Shown: positions 21,011 to 32,439 of the stretch, in pieces | Numbering within the stretch: position 1 is the first letter of the stretch | Layout of the letters: each line of letters opens with the position of its first letter | Source: Takifugu bimaculatus | Lineage: Eukaryota; Chordata; Actinopteri; Tetraodontiformes; Tetraodontidae | DNA length: 64,000 nucleotides | Assembly: GCA_004026145.2 (NCBI GenBank) | Contig: CP034980.1 | Coordinates: 10,705,649 to 10,769,648 of the forward strand | Reading direction: 5' to 3' | Position numbers and translations under genes: made by a program | Notes under the pieces: model-generated | What the model saw: only the letters and a program-made list of their open reading frames with translations | Databases searched by the model: none | Told to the model about the DNA's origin: nothing

Positions 21011-22493
21011 ATTTCTTGCCATACAAAGTCTCCAACTTGCTGGAAATCATGCATGTTAAATAAACAGTGAATAACTTTTGAAAAGAATTTATTTAATTTT
21101 TGATTTTGCCCTTTAAATTGGTGCAACTATGCAACCTCTGTGGGCTTCACTTCTACACTTTCAATGTCCTCATTTCTAGCCCCCTTCCCCCACCTCATTT
21201 CTCTTCTGTGTTTGATCCACCCACATTATCCTCCATCCATTCCACTTCATCTCCTCCCTACCATCATCGTCTGCAGCTCTGTCATCTGTGCTCACCTCCT
21301 GTCCCTCGACAGTGGTGTCACATTTCCCCCAGGCCATAAATTTTCCATGATTGTTCATCTACAAGTATGTAGCTCCAAACTCGTCCCTCACTTCTCTCTC
21401 ACTTGCACACTCAGCCACCAACTGTTTCAATCCTTTCTTCTTCATTAAAGTTCTATGTTGAATAAATGTTTCAGTGAGATCTTTCAGCAGCAAAGGCATA
21501 AAGAGAATATTACTTTAAGCTGAACAAATGTGAAATTCAGCTACTCTACTTCCTATGGGATCTGCCATATCTATATTACCATTCCTATGGAGACATGTTT
21601 TAGTTAATATACTTAGGAGACTATAGAACTGGAGATACACCAGAGCTGTGGGATGGAAAGACTGATAAATGTAGAAGAAATTGAAATGGAAAGAGTTCAT
21701 TTGCTATCTTCACACTATTTCACAGCATATGATTTCTTAAAGAGAATGCAGCAGATTATAATTGTAAGGTCTTGTGATTTGGTAATTCTATGGAAAAGAA
21801 AATAATGAGTTGGAAGCAGCTGTGAAAGAAGCATGATCAAAGGAAAGATGAAATAAAGTCACTCCAAAACCAGAAAGAAGTCACTGTAGAGCTTAAATGA
21901 AAAACAGAGCCAAGATGCAGCAGCTTAAAATGCTTTGGAATGACGAAGACAAGTAGATCAGCTGCGCTATAATAAGTCACAAAGACCTCTAACTTAAGAC
22001 CTTGGCAACATAAAGAGCTGCAACAGGCAACACACAGGCTGTGCTAGGATGAGGGAATACACTGAAATGTGGCTCTACACTTATTGGCACTATGTTCTGG
22101 GCAAACTAATGATGTGTTTACATTTACATCAACGTTTTTCCATTGTAACTATAACCATAGTAATAAAGGTGAGTGATATTGCTAAAGTTGAGTGAATGAG
22201 TATTTCTTCCTAAACTGGAGAAAGTTCCAGGATCAGATCACTCAAATGCACTAAACCAACAACGGTCCAGATCGACTGTGCATGGGAGGTCAGGCAACCA
22301 GGGCAGAGACAGAGAGGTAGCTAAAGTACAAAGGGGTACATGCATCACGCTAATCAGGCTTTTGTCTTGATTATCGTCCTTCCCCACCAAGGAGGGCAAA
22401 CGGCCACTTATCTCGTCTATTAGAGGATTATCCTGGGATCTGAGATGTGTTAACAGTGATTTTTTTCCAAATAATCAGCTCCTAAAGTGATTC
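21011..22493. other. No gene seen
   Basis: Unique-looking sequence. The overlapping plus-strand ORFs at 21100-21448 are Ser/Pro/His-rich and unconvincing, with no splice or domain evidence. Confidence 0.4.
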
Positions 22494-22660
22494 AATCAAT
22501 CTTTATTTATATAGCATCTGTTACAATCAAAATTGTTTCTAGGCACTTTACAGAATAAAGTTGAGTTGAGTGAGTCAGCGGGGTCGGAGGTCAGTAGGTT
22601 AGCATACAACTATGAAGGTGGCGATACCTGTAGATGAATACAGAAAGGGGGAGGGGGGGC
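22494..22660 (-). mobile_element. L2-like 3' tail fragment
   Basis: CAATCTTTATTTATATAGCA, the hairpin region, a deletion, then the 3' UTR piece GTCAGCGGGGTCGGAGGTCAG and a short G-rich run at about 22647-22660. Confidence 0.75.
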
Positions 22661-22945
22661 ATTTTCTTCTCTGCATTTTAAATAGGAATACTTAACTTAC
22701 TTGTTCTACAAGCAGCGCTGTTCAGAGTGAAAGGTTGATTCCCCAAAATGAAATGAAAGAGTGCAGGAGTGACCAGTGGTGACCTCAGGAGGAGAGAGGA
22801 AGCCAGCAGGCTTAGTCTATAGAATGCTTTGAAATTGAGTGTAATATATATATGTTCTATCCCCAAACATGTTGCTGACTGCAAGTCATTGGACAGAAAA
22901 TAGAAATACGCATGTGCACTGCAAAAAGCTCTCCTGAGGAGGATA

Positions 22946-23505
22946 GGGTTTAGATTCAGATTCAGATCCTTTATTGTCCCACACGGGGAAATTTACAGTG
23001 CAACAACAGCAAGAGCACGCAGGGAAAAATAAGATAAAATCAAATAGAACAGGATTTGGGATATACAAAGAGGATGTATATTTACAATAATCCAGATAAA
23101 TGGATACTCAGCCCCTGTATACCTGTAAATAGTACAGAGGGTGAATACAATATACATATCAGAATATATAATATTCAGATTGTGCTAGCGGGTGTTATGT
23201 TTATTGTGCAGCCTGACAGCAGCCGGCAGGAAAGATCTGCGATACCTCTCCTTCACACAGCGAGGGTGGAGCAGCCGCTCACTGAATGAGCTGCCCAGTG
23301 CTGTCAGGGTGTCCTGTAGGGGGTGGGACGTGTTGTTCAACATGGATGACAGCTTAGCCATCATCCTTCCGTTTCCCACCACCTCCACCGAGTCCAGGGG
23401 ACATCCCAGGACAGAGCTGGCCCTCCTCACCAGTCTGTCCATCCTCTTCCTGTCCCTGTCCGTGATGCTGCTGGACCAGCAGACTATCCCGTTACATGTT
23501 TACGG
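22946..23505 (-). pseudogene. LINE 3' end (C-terminus and tail), different family
   Basis: The minus-strand tail CAATAAAGGATCTGAATCTG (22950-22980) is preceded by an open segment (23442-23185) with RMDRLVRRASSVLG and a C-terminal RYRRSFLPAAVRLHN. This matches the end of ORF2 in a common fish LINE group. It is truncated at about 23505. The clade is not settled. Confidence 0.55.
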
Positions 23506-23789
23506 GTGCCCGTGACAAAAGGGCTATAAAACTTACCAAGTACAGGCTTTCACCTAAAATTACATAATTTTTTTTTTTAAAGTCACTTTAATTCAGAAGA
23601 TCAGTAATTGTCCCTGATTACATCATTGTTTTTTACAGAAATCAGATCAGTGCAGTAATGTAATTCTGTTGAAACTGAACAATCTTATAAGGACCATTGT
23701 GTAATCTTTCTTTTCTATGTAAAATGTTCTGATTTGTGATACGACCCTTCAGGATGGACGACACATGGAGAAGATTATCATTTTCAACC

Positions 23790-24016
23790 CTGGTGAGGTG
23801 TTCAGGGCATGTCCCTCCGGTAGGAGACCCCCGGGAAGACCCAGGACACGTTGGAGAGACTATGTCTCTCGACTGGCCTGGGAACGTCTGGGGATCCCTC
23901 CGGATGAGCTAGAGGAAGTAGCTGGGGAGAGGGAAGTCTGGGCTTCTCTCCTTAGGCTGCTGCCCCCGCGACCCGACCCCGGATAAGCGGTAGAGAATAG
24001 ATGGATGGATGGATGG
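23790..24016 (+). pseudogene. Rex3-like (RTE) LINE 3' end
   Basis: The translation runs from GEVFRACP through RPRTRWRDYVSRLAWERLG and EVWASLLRLLPP to a stop at about 23986. A (GATG)n tail follows at 23999-24016, the known 3' tail type of Rex3. Only about 65 codons remain; the rest is 5'-truncated, typical of LINE insertion. Confidence 0.75.
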
Positions 24017-24249
24017 AGATTTCTGAGCTCATGGTGATATTTAGGTGCTCCGCATGTCCTGGCATCACACCACAAATGTTCTATCCCGACAATAAATAAT
24101 TTAAATAACATTATTTCAGCCTTTTAATTGAAGCCTTAAAAAGGGTTCACATGTTAGAAAATTATTTAAAATGGTTAAGGCCAGCAATAGTAGGAGATAA
24201 CTGATGATGGATTACTGTTGTTGTATGTATCTATCTTGTACTGTTCTCC

Positions 24250-24680
24250 CTGTTCCTATCCCCCTATGCTAATAGGTGTGTGCCCACCTAAGGGCCTATT
24301 TTTAGCAAGTAGGACCTCCAACTTTGCCATAAGTGGAAACGCCAGCCATGCTGGAAACAGAAATGCTAGCCGAGCCGTTAGCAGAGGTGTCAGTCGAGAT
24401 TCTAGCTAGACCATTTGGCAGACATTAGCCGAACTGTTAGCGGAGCCATCAGCCAAGGTGTGAACTGCTGAATAGATGCAAAGCTCCTAGTGAGCCATGA
24501 GATCTTTATGTTTTTATCTGAGCTGCAGTTATTTACCTTGACCTCCTCTGCCCTGAGTGGAGATGTGAGCCAAGTCCTGAGGAGAAATGGTGGCAAGGAC
24601 TGTTACGGAGACATGAACAGAGCCGAGAGCAGAGATGCTAGTGAAGCAGAGACTAAATTAGTAGGAGATTAGTTTTTACT
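24250..24680 (+). repeat. Interspersed repeat with GTTAGC/GCTAGCC-rich units
   Basis: Recurring units like GAGCCGTTAGC and GAACTGTTAGCGGAGCC are followed by ATCTGAGCTGCAGTT. The inverse complement of the last motif and of similar units appears at 43370-43590, so this is a dispersed family. No transposase or RT is visible. Confidence 0.5.
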
Positions 24681-25254
24681 CAGTGGAGCCATTTTTAGGA
24701 GCTCTGAAGTCCAAAACAGAAAAATAACGAGGACAGCATAAGGCATATTAGCATCCATCCAGTGCAACAGCAGCATGGAGTGTTTAAGTGTAACCAGTTT
24801 CATTTTGTGTGTGTTTGTGTGTGTGTGTGGGGGGGGGGGGGGGTGCATCCCCTTTACACAAAGGAGATTTACTTCTAACAAAATACAACAGGGAATGGAC
24901 TTAACCAAATTAGGGCTGTAGGCTGACTATCGTTCTTATTATGGCTACCCTTTTACAAAAAAGTGTGAAAAAAGAAAAGAACATTTCTAACAAGGCAATT
25001 TTTAAACTGCTTCTTCAGCTTTCATTGCAGATTTGAATATTTTGATAGTGCTTCAGTTTTAATTAAAGAAATACAACTAGACATTTTTAATTCATCATTA
25101 TAGTCTTCCCATGGGTAAAGCTGTAAAAGAAGCACCTCACTGTTTAAGATTTGTTCTTGTTTTGGGTTCATGGGACGATCAAAACCTATAGAAGGAAATA
25201 CTAAACTCAGTTTCTCTTGGCCCACCACAGTGACCAGGTTTGCTACCCTGGCCA
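24681..25254. other. No gene seen
   Basis: Contains a (TG)n/(G)n tract at about 24808-24843. Otherwise unassigned AT-rich DNA. Confidence 0.4.
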
Positions 25255-25420
25255 GGTTTTGAGATTTTTTTTCTGTTGCAGCACAGAGCACCAGGTGAAG
25301 CAGGTCACATGTTGGAAGCGTGGGAATCTGGGCTATAAAGCCAAAGACTGTGACACCTCTGGTGAGTGTAACCTCTGTGGTGAAAAAGGACATAATTATT
25401 TTCACTGCTCAAAATCTTAG
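25255..25420 (+). pseudogene. CCHC zinc-knuckle fragment of a retroelement gag/ORF1
   Basis: The plus-strand frame encodes two knuckles. The first (CWKRGNLGYKAKDC) has lost its second Cys and its His, while the second (CNLCGEKGHNYFHC) is intact C-x2-C-x4-H-x4-C. Tandem knuckles of this spacing are typical of gag or LINE ORF1 nucleic-acid-binding regions. The flanks show no RT, so the parent element is not identified. Confidence 0.5.
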
Positions 25421-26888
25421 AGCAATAAAGAGGTCATCAAAGACAGTGCAGCCTCAAGGTATGACAGCCAGCTGGAGATCCTGCAAGATGCTGCCAACCT
25501 GCCTCCCTCCAGCTCTTTCCCCCTGGTTTCTTCAGCAGATCCTTTGGAGAGAGGAAGGAAGGGAGGCCTCGAGGTGGAGGGAATCAGACAAGATGGCATT
25601 TCTTTGGAGGAGAGTGCAGGTGCAATACAGGACTTTCATCTTCTCTAATGGAGTTAGTCTCACTGCCGCAATGTCAAAATGACTCTAATATCCATAAATT
25701 AATTAAAATAGTGATCAATTTTATTTGGGGAACCATACATGAAGTAAAAAAAGAACTGTTTTATGCAAAAGGAAAAAATAGGAAGGCCCAGGGGAACTGA
25801 ACTGGTCCAAAATGAAAGATTACATTTTTTACATTACATGTTTACATGATTACATGTTTCTTCAGGATTTAATAAGAATGTTGTTTGGATTACTGAAGTT
25901 CTAAGCTGGCCTAAAACAGGGAGTGGGCAAGACAGTGTTTACCACATTATAAACTACTGTACAGTGATTTTCGTGCAACTTTTTACCAAACCAGGTGATA
26001 ACCTGTATGGTGGCACCTTTCCCTACAAGCCTCTGGATACTTCTGAATATGATTACTGCATCAACAGTAAGTCGGTACTTTATGGGATTGCTAAAGAAAA
26101 AAACTATTAACACAGCAATGAGAATTTTATTTCTGGTTGGTTAGCTGCATTATTGTGACATTGTGACTCGGTTGACGTGTGTATCAAGCAACACTGCATA
26201 CAAATGAATAAGCACTGAACTAAAGATGCAGAGCACACTGTACATAAGAACAAAAAACCAACAACTTGGCACCTGATGACCTTGTCGGCAATGTAAAGTA
26301 TTCAAGCAACTGTTTACAGCAAATAAAATGCATTTGTAAAATAACATGACAAGCTAACAGGACACTGCCCCAACTGTGTCTCCTGACAGGCTGAAGGTGG
26401 CGTGAGAGGGAGCGCTAGAGGAAGAAGGCGGGACTTTTGTAGCTCGAAAAACACTGGCTCCAGGTTCCTTGTTAAGGATACCACACCAGCTACTGCAGCA
26501 GTCAGCTGGCACACAAAGAAAAACACACTCGCTGGTCCACAGAATGCCACAGGCAGACCAAAGTTCATCACCCACTCCACCTCCCCAATTAAGACGGGAT
26601 CCTCGGTGATCAACCCCCAAAATGTACTTGTAATCACACATTTTAACTGTTAACTCACGTGTTGATACGTGTCATGAATGATGATGACCGCTGGAGTGGG
26701 CTGATGGTTGTGTAGCATGGTAACAGGGATGGAGAAAGGTTATTTAAAAAGATAGTAAAGTTGGGAGTGGTAGCTCATGAAAGACATGCAAAGCCTCTTC
26801 CTTTGTTTTTAAAGTGGATAAACAAGTCACGGTACCAGGAGTAAGAGGCACAATATAGATTCTGACTCAAGATGGAGACTTTAAGGCA
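25421..26888. other. No gene seen
   Basis: ORFs at 25320-25682 and 26314-26653 lack recognisable domains. No TIR, LTR or LINE tail identified. Confidence 0.4.
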
Positions 26889-27349
26889 ACTGGCATTCGG
26901 AGTTTTCCCTAGTGTTTTCCCTCTCCCCCTCCCTTTCTCTTCCTTGTCTTTGTTTGCCTTGTCTGTTTCCAGGCTGGGCGGAGTTGATTCCTCATTCACT
27001 CCCATCGTGCGATATACACGCCTGCGACTCATCCCCAGATAACAATCTACACCTGCCTCCTGTTTTAAAAGACTGGTCTACGCTTCCATCTTTGTCAATT
27101 CATTGTTCAACCCTCTGTGATTGCTCATTCCGATGTCTGTTTGTGCCAGCCAGTCTGCTGCGATGAAGAGTTTTCTAACTTTGGTTGTTTGTGGGATTCT
27201 CAGCGTGCTCCGATGGAGAGTTTTCTAACTTTGGTTCTTCGGGGAATTCTACTGCCACGTTTTCAGTAAAGTCTGGTTTGGTCAAAGCTACTCAATCCTG
27301 TGTGTGTGTCTGCTTTTTGGGGTTCAGTTCGTGTCTGCCGCTCCTAACA
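26889..27349 (+). mobile_element. LTR of the TGTTAGGAG family
   Basis: The right end CTCCTAACA (27341-27349) is the complement of the family start TGTTAGGAG seen at 8713 and 40168. Inside are TTTTCCCTCTCCCCC, CAGGCTGGGCGGAG and TTTTAAAAG as a TATA-like element. The left end is diverged and no target duplication was recognised, so the left coordinate is approximate. The ORFs here are not genes. Confidence 0.55.
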
Positions 27350-27474
27350 ACCAGAACAAAATCCATGAACTATGAATATGCATTCTAGGGATTTAAACTA
27401 AAACCTAAAATGTGAGTACTGCCAGATATCAAAAGATGAAGAAATGAAAGTGAAATGGCAGGAGCCAGATATGT

Positions 27475-27560
27475 CTCAAACTATTGCACTTTCAACACAC
27501 AGTATGGCAGATTTAGGCTTCTCAGAATGCCATTTGGCATCTTCGCAGCCTCTGAGATTT
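27475..27560 (+). pseudogene. Ty3/gypsy RT scrap
   Basis: One frame reads TQYGRFRLLRMPFGI followed by a SAPE-like segment, the gypsy RT region just before the YLDD box. It is cut at about 27560, where an L2-like 3' segment begins. Confidence 0.55.
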
Positions 27561-28322
27561 TTCATCACACCTACCTCTTTGAAAAAGCTTATTGTTACTA
27601 ATTCAGTAGTTCCAGTCACTATCATAGACAGACAAATTATCATACTTAGGGGGTCGTCTAATCGTTAGGTCACATCTTAGTCACATCTTAGTTATGCTGT
27701 TATAGGCCAAGGCTGCCGGGGTCCGGAAACATGATCACCTGACAGGCCTCTGTCACTCCACTGGGTCATGGTTTCCTCTCCTCTCCTCTCCTTTCCTCTC
27801 CTCATCAAGCAGACTAGTTATGCTGATTCTTGTGTAGTTTTTCTGCTTCTCCCCCCCCCCCCCCTATTTATTTACAGGTATCGCCGTCCTCGGAGCTGCA
27901 TAATGACCTCTGGCCCCGCTGAAGTGATTGTGCATCATATTTTTTGTGTGTGTTTCTGTGCTCTGTGCCTCACCTCTCCCTCTCCTCTCCTCTCCTCTCC
28001 CCCTCCTTCTCCTTCTCCTCTCCCTCTCCTCTTCTTTCCTCTCCTCTTTCCCCTCCTCCTCCTTCTCCTCTCCTCTACCTCTCCTTTACCCCTCTCCTCT
28101 CCTCTCCTCTCCTCTCCTACCTATCCTCTACCTGTCCTCCCCCTTCTCCTCTCTCTTTACCCAGCCGGCCATCAGCAGGAGGGTCCCCCTACATGAGCCT
28201 GGTCCTGCTCAAGGTTTCTTCCTGTTAAAGGGGAGTTTTTCCTTGCCACTGTTGCTTGTCTGGGGTCAGGCCCTGGGATTCTGGAAAGCGCCTTGAAACA
28301 ATTTTGATTGTATAAGACGCTA

Positions 28323-28367
<45 letters not shown>

Positions 28368-28370
28368 AGA
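27561..28370 (+). mobile_element. L2-like LINE 3' end
   Basis: Starts in the last codons of ORF2 (LKKLIVTNSVV-like frame), runs through the whole 3' UTR including the TCTCC-rich tract (27775-28140), and ends with the hairpin and (TGAT)n tail at about 28325-28370. It is about 95% like the full-length copy by eye, in the opposite orientation. Confidence 0.85.
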
Positions 28371-28410
28371 CAACTTGTTGGAGGGGCTAGGAGGGGTCTG
28401 GTGTTTTGTC

Positions 28411-28435
28411 GATCAATCAATCTTTATTTATATAG
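28411..28435 (-). mobile_element. First part of an L2-like tail, split by the Gmr1-like element
   Basis: GATCAATCAATCTTTATTTA followed by TATAG. The tail resumes at 32911 with ATAGCCTCTGTTACAATC, so both pieces form one minus-strand copy. Confidence 0.8.
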
Positions 28436-28735
28436 TGTGACGACCCTGGCTGTGTCTTCTCTGCCTGCCTCTCTGTTGTCTCCTCCCTTCTGCAGGCAGT
28501 GGGTGGGCCAAGTGCTGCTAAGTGGCGATCCAGCTCACCTGGACTGATCAGCTGTGAGGGCTATAAATGCTCCACAGTCTGGGCAGTCACTCTCTTGTTT
28601 GGCTCCCTCCAGGTCTGCTTGGGTGTTCTGTTTTGATTTGTTGTTTTGTATTATCCATCAATAAATTCCCTTTGTTCTAAAATCCATCCTGTGTGTTCTC
28701 CCTACTTTGTCTGAGCCCTGAGCTGGTTCATGACA
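28436..28735 (+). repeat. 5' LTR of the Gmr1-like element
   Basis: 300 bp from TGTGACGACC to GGTTCATGACA (TG...CA). TATAAA at 28563-28568 is the likely promoter TATA element, and AATAAA at 28660-28665 the likely polyadenylation signal. Confidence 0.8.
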
Positions 28736-28738
28736 AAA

Positions 28739-28756
28739 TGGGGGCTCGTCCAATTG
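28739..28756 (+). promoter_or_regulatory. Primer binding site, tRNA-Pro type
   Basis: TGGGGGCTCGTCC begins three bases after the LTR. These thirteen bases equal the start of the well-known tRNA-Pro primer site of gammaretroviruses; the remaining five differ. Confidence 0.7.
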
Positions 28757-29157
28757 ATTAGGGAAAGGAATTGATTTAGAGGGAGGAATACACTTTGGGT
28801 GATGGTCAGTGCTTAGTTTTGATTACGTTTTTATGTTCAAGTTTTTCAGAAGACCGGTGAGTTTTTCTGGGTAGGTGTCTCACCCCCTGGTAGGTTTATC
28901 CCATGGGTTCTGTGTAGGGAACCTGTGGTGGCAACTTTTATGTGGTGGTGAAAGTGAGTAGAGCAATATGCTCAGGTTCACGTCCAGGGGTTCCTGGAAG
29001 TGGCTGCATAGCAGGTGTTTTCCAGCCCCGCTGGGTTCTGTGACTAAAAGCCTCTCACCGGTAACTGCTTGAAGACTCGGGTTGAGCTTAGTTAGGAAGA
29101 TTTTTCCAGTCTATGGTAGAGGGGGTGGATGACTCTTGTTTGGAGGTACAACTGAGT

Positions 29158-30330
29158 ATGGCTTCTTTGGTGGAGGAGTTTGTTCAGTCTCCCACTGAGG
29201 AGTTGTTGGACCAATGTACCAAAGATCAACTTTTGAAAATTGCTGAGCGCTTTCGAATTGAAATCAGATAAAAAGCTGAAAGAAAAGTTGATTGACGATA
29301 AAATATTGGTAACTAAGAAGCTGAGTAAAAAATCTTTGTTCATGCCATCGGCTAGGGTGGAGTCATTAACATTTGAGCAACAAAAAGAACTTCTGAGGTT
29401 ACAATTTGAACATGAAACTTTTAAACAGAATAGGGAATTGGAAATGGAAGTCATGAGGCAGAAAACTGGGAGGGCTAAAGTTGAACTAGAGCAATGTTGA
29501 CTAGCTCTGTTAAAGGAAGGAAAGCTGTTAAATACTGGTTTTGTTCCAGAGAAGGGTGCTTTTGATGTACTAATGTGACGGGTGTGGTACGGACCCAAGT
29601 GCAGTACAAAACAGGCAATGAACTGATGATCAGTTAACAGGTTTATTAACTGCAATCTGGCAAACAAAGAACAGTTCGAGGGCGGGGCAGTGGACTTGGT
29701 CGAGGCAGGCAAAAAGTCAGTAACCGGGAGGCAGGTGTGGTGATCAGAGGGTGTGGTGTGAGCAGGGCAGTGGAAAGGTACTGAGTCCATGGGCTGGAGC
29801 AGAGTGTGACAACTAACTAATTTGCGTTTGGTTCCAAGCTTCACAGAGAGGGATCCAGATCTTTTTTTTTTCCTTATGAGAGAGTGGCAGAGACCAGGGG
29901 TTGGTCTGATGATGATCGCACCCTCCTTCTTCAGTGTGTTCTGATTGGCAAGGCACAGGAAGCTTATGCCTCACTTTCCAAATCAGAGGGCCGAAACTAT
30001 GACCATGTCAAGGCAGCGGTGTTGAGAGCATACGAATTGGTCCCTAAAGCTTATAGGCAGCGCTTTAGGAGTGTTCAAAAACAGGATACACAGACTCATG
30101 TGGAATTTGTGCGTGAGTTGGACACTCAATTTAATCGTTGGTGTGGTGCATCTGGCGTTGAAACCTTTGAACAACTGAGTAACCTAATTATTCTTGAGCA
30201 ACTAAAAAGCTGTGTGCCTGGCAGTATAGCTATCTTTATAAATGAAAGAAAGGTTAAAGTTCCTCAAGAAGCGGCTGTGCTAGCTGACGTATGAGTATGT
30301 TTTGACTCGTAAGAGCCATTTCCCCCCTGA
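29158..30330 (+). pseudogene. gag of the Gmr1-like element, interrupted by a solo LTR
   Basis: An ATG at 29158 starts a gag N-terminus (MASLVEEFVQ); a frame break follows near 29270 and the sequence continues in another frame to 29500. After the inserted LTR (29574-29811) the frame resumes with the capsid part at about 29817-30294. This has AYELVPKAYRQRFR and a helical region of the kind from which vertebrate SCAN domains are thought to derive. Gag would package element RNA. Stops, frameshifts and the insertion make it non-functional. Confidence 0.8.
29574..29811 (-). mobile_element. Solo LTR inside gag, target duplication ACTAA
   Basis: 238 bp from TGTGACGGG to GAGTGTGACA, flanked by ACTAA at 29569-29573 and 29812-29816. 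Leaving out the LTR and one ACTAA restores gag reading continuity, which proves the boundaries. GTTTATTAAC contains AATAAA on the minus strand, giving minus orientation. It is younger than the Gmr1-like element. Confidence 0.85.
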
Positions 30331-30359
30331 GAGGCTGGAGTCAGTTTCACCCCCCTGGG

Positions 30360-31109
30360 TTGAACGTCTGTCTTGGAAAAGGTCTGAAGATGGTAGTACT
30401 TGTAATTATTGCAAGCGTAAGGGTCATTGGAAAAATGGAGTGTCAGGAGTGCCCTGACAAACCCAGGTCAAATGTTGGGCAGGTTAAGTCTAGTGCTTTG
30501 GTTGCACCACGGGGTATGTCTGGGGTTGCGCTGCAGTCCAAAACTGTGGATATGAAGGCAGATTATTCAGCATTCCTTTCTAAAGGCTTGGTGTCCATTC
30601 CAGGGACTGATAGAAAGATTTCTGTGACCATTTTACAAGACACGGGTGCGTTAGACTCTTTTGTGCGAGAGGCAATCTTGCCTTTTAGCTCAGATACTGA
30701 TACTGGTAAGTGTGTGGTTGTCCGTGGAATGGGTTTGGTCCCTCTTTTTGTCCGATTACACAAAATGGAACTTACCTCTGCCTTGGTGTCAGGTGAGGTA
30801 GAAGTGGCTGTTCGCCCTGAACTTCCTGTTGATGGGGTAGACCTGATCCTTGGTAATAACTTGGCAGGTGATCGGGTGTGGCCAGATCAGGTGGGGTTCC
30901 AGGCCGACCATGCTCCTGTTCTGGTGCCCTCCATGTCCCAGGAGTGTGCCCCTGTGTCAGAAGTGTTTACCGCCTGTGCAGTAACCCATGCTATGGCCCA
31001 GGCTAACATTAGTGCTGCTTGTGAAAAGAAGGCCGAGAAAATGCCTCTTTTCATACCTGTCCCTCTGCAGTCGCTCCCACATGGTGAGTTGATAAGGAGC
31101 AGAAAGTAG
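30360..31109 (+). pseudogene. Zinc knuckle and aspartic protease region of the Gmr1-like element
   Basis: Just after gag a knuckle (CNYCKRKGHWKNG) is readable near 30396-30440 in one frame, with its last Cys lost. The main 249-codon frame then carries TILQDTGALDSFV near 30633-30671, an aspartic protease active site (DTG), and a downstream VDLILGNNLAG typical of retroviral-type proteases (the ILG segment). The knuckle and the protease are in different frames, so at least one frameshift separates them. The protease domain itself is intact. Confidence 0.8.
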
Positions 31110-31117
31110 ATCCTTCA

Positions 31118-31969
31118 TTGAGAGGGTTGTTTGAACAAGTTTCTCCCATGGAGGACTTTAATGATGCTTCTCAGGGTTACTTTATACTCCATGACCTTCT
31201 GGTGAGGAAATGGGTTCCTCATATGGACAACCTCTTGGGCAAAGCTGTCATCCAGATAGTGGTACCATTAAAATTCAGAGACCTGGTGTTAAAGACGTCA
31301 CATGATATTGCAGGGCACATGGGGGTCAGAAAAACTTGCGCTCACATCCTGGGTTGTTTTTTTTTGGCCTCGTTTCAGACTTTGTCAAAACTTGTCATAC
31401 TTGTCAGTTGACCAGTAAGCCTAACCAGTCCATTGCTCCAGCACCGCTGTATCCAATTCCAGCTATTGGTTCACCAATGGAATATAATCATTGATTGTGT
31501 GGGACCGTTGCCTCCTTCAAAGTCTGGTAGCCAATATAAATATCTGTACCCGTTGCGATCGATAACTGCTAAATCCGTAGTTAAGGCGCTGACTCAGTTT
31601 ATTTCAGTGTTTGGCATTCCAAAAGTGGTGCAAAGTGATCAAGGCTCCAATTTCACTTCTAAGTTGTTTGCACAGGCATTACAACAATTTAACATCCATC
31701 ACAATGTTTCATCTGCGTACCATCCAGAAAGCCAGGGTGCTTTAGAGCATTTTCATCAAACCTTGAAATCACTCCTGCGTTCTTTCTGCGCGGAGCTTGG
31801 TCGTTATTGGGAGGAGGGATTGCCCTGGTTGCTGCTTTCGGCCAGAGAGGTGATTCAGGAAGGTACGGGGTTTAGCCCTAATGATTTGCTTTTTGGACAC
31901 ACTGTGCGTGGACCTTTGGCTGTGTTGCAAACAGTGTCAACCCTCTACGCCACCACAAAACTTAATTGA
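31118..31969 (+). pseudogene. Integrase of the Gmr1-like element
   Basis: 31118-31411 encodes the zinc-binding part (GHMGVRKTC and a following Cys pair, split by a stop at 31411). 31433-31969 encodes the core: IIDCVGPL (first Asp), VVQSDQGSNF (second Asp) and SQGALEHFHQTLKS (Glu). About ten residues are missing after GSQY compared with relatives. A GPY-like tail follows at about 32100-32260 (RFAGPFTVL). All three catalytic acids are visible, but the frame is broken. Its position before RT defines the Gmr1-type order. Confidence 0.85.
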
Positions 31970-32439
31970 GTATATTGATGGTTTTAGACACAGATTGTAC
32001 GTAGCTAGGCACTTGGCAATTACAAACTTCTCAGAAGAAGATGAAGGCATGGTTTGACCGTTGTGCTGAGCAACGGCAGTTTACTCCTGGGGACCAAGTC
32101 CTGGTTTTGTTGCCAGTAGTGGGTTCACCATTTCAAGCTCGTTTTGCTGGCCCATTTACTGTATTGTGCAAGGTCTCTGAGCGGGACTATATGGTTGCTA
32201 TGCCTAAACGGAGGAAAATTTGTCATGTCAACCTCCATGAAGCCTTATTTTGCTCGAGCCCCACTGCCTGTTGGTGCACGTACATCTCTGTCAGGGGGAA
32301 ACCCAGCTCTTTGTGTTAATGAGGCCGCTGACCAGGTTGGTGCTGGGGGGGGGGGGTCAGCAGAGGGAGAAGGGGAGGTGTCACCTGATGATGGAATTTT
32401 GCATGGACGTCTTAAGAATTCGGAAGTGTTACAAGCATT

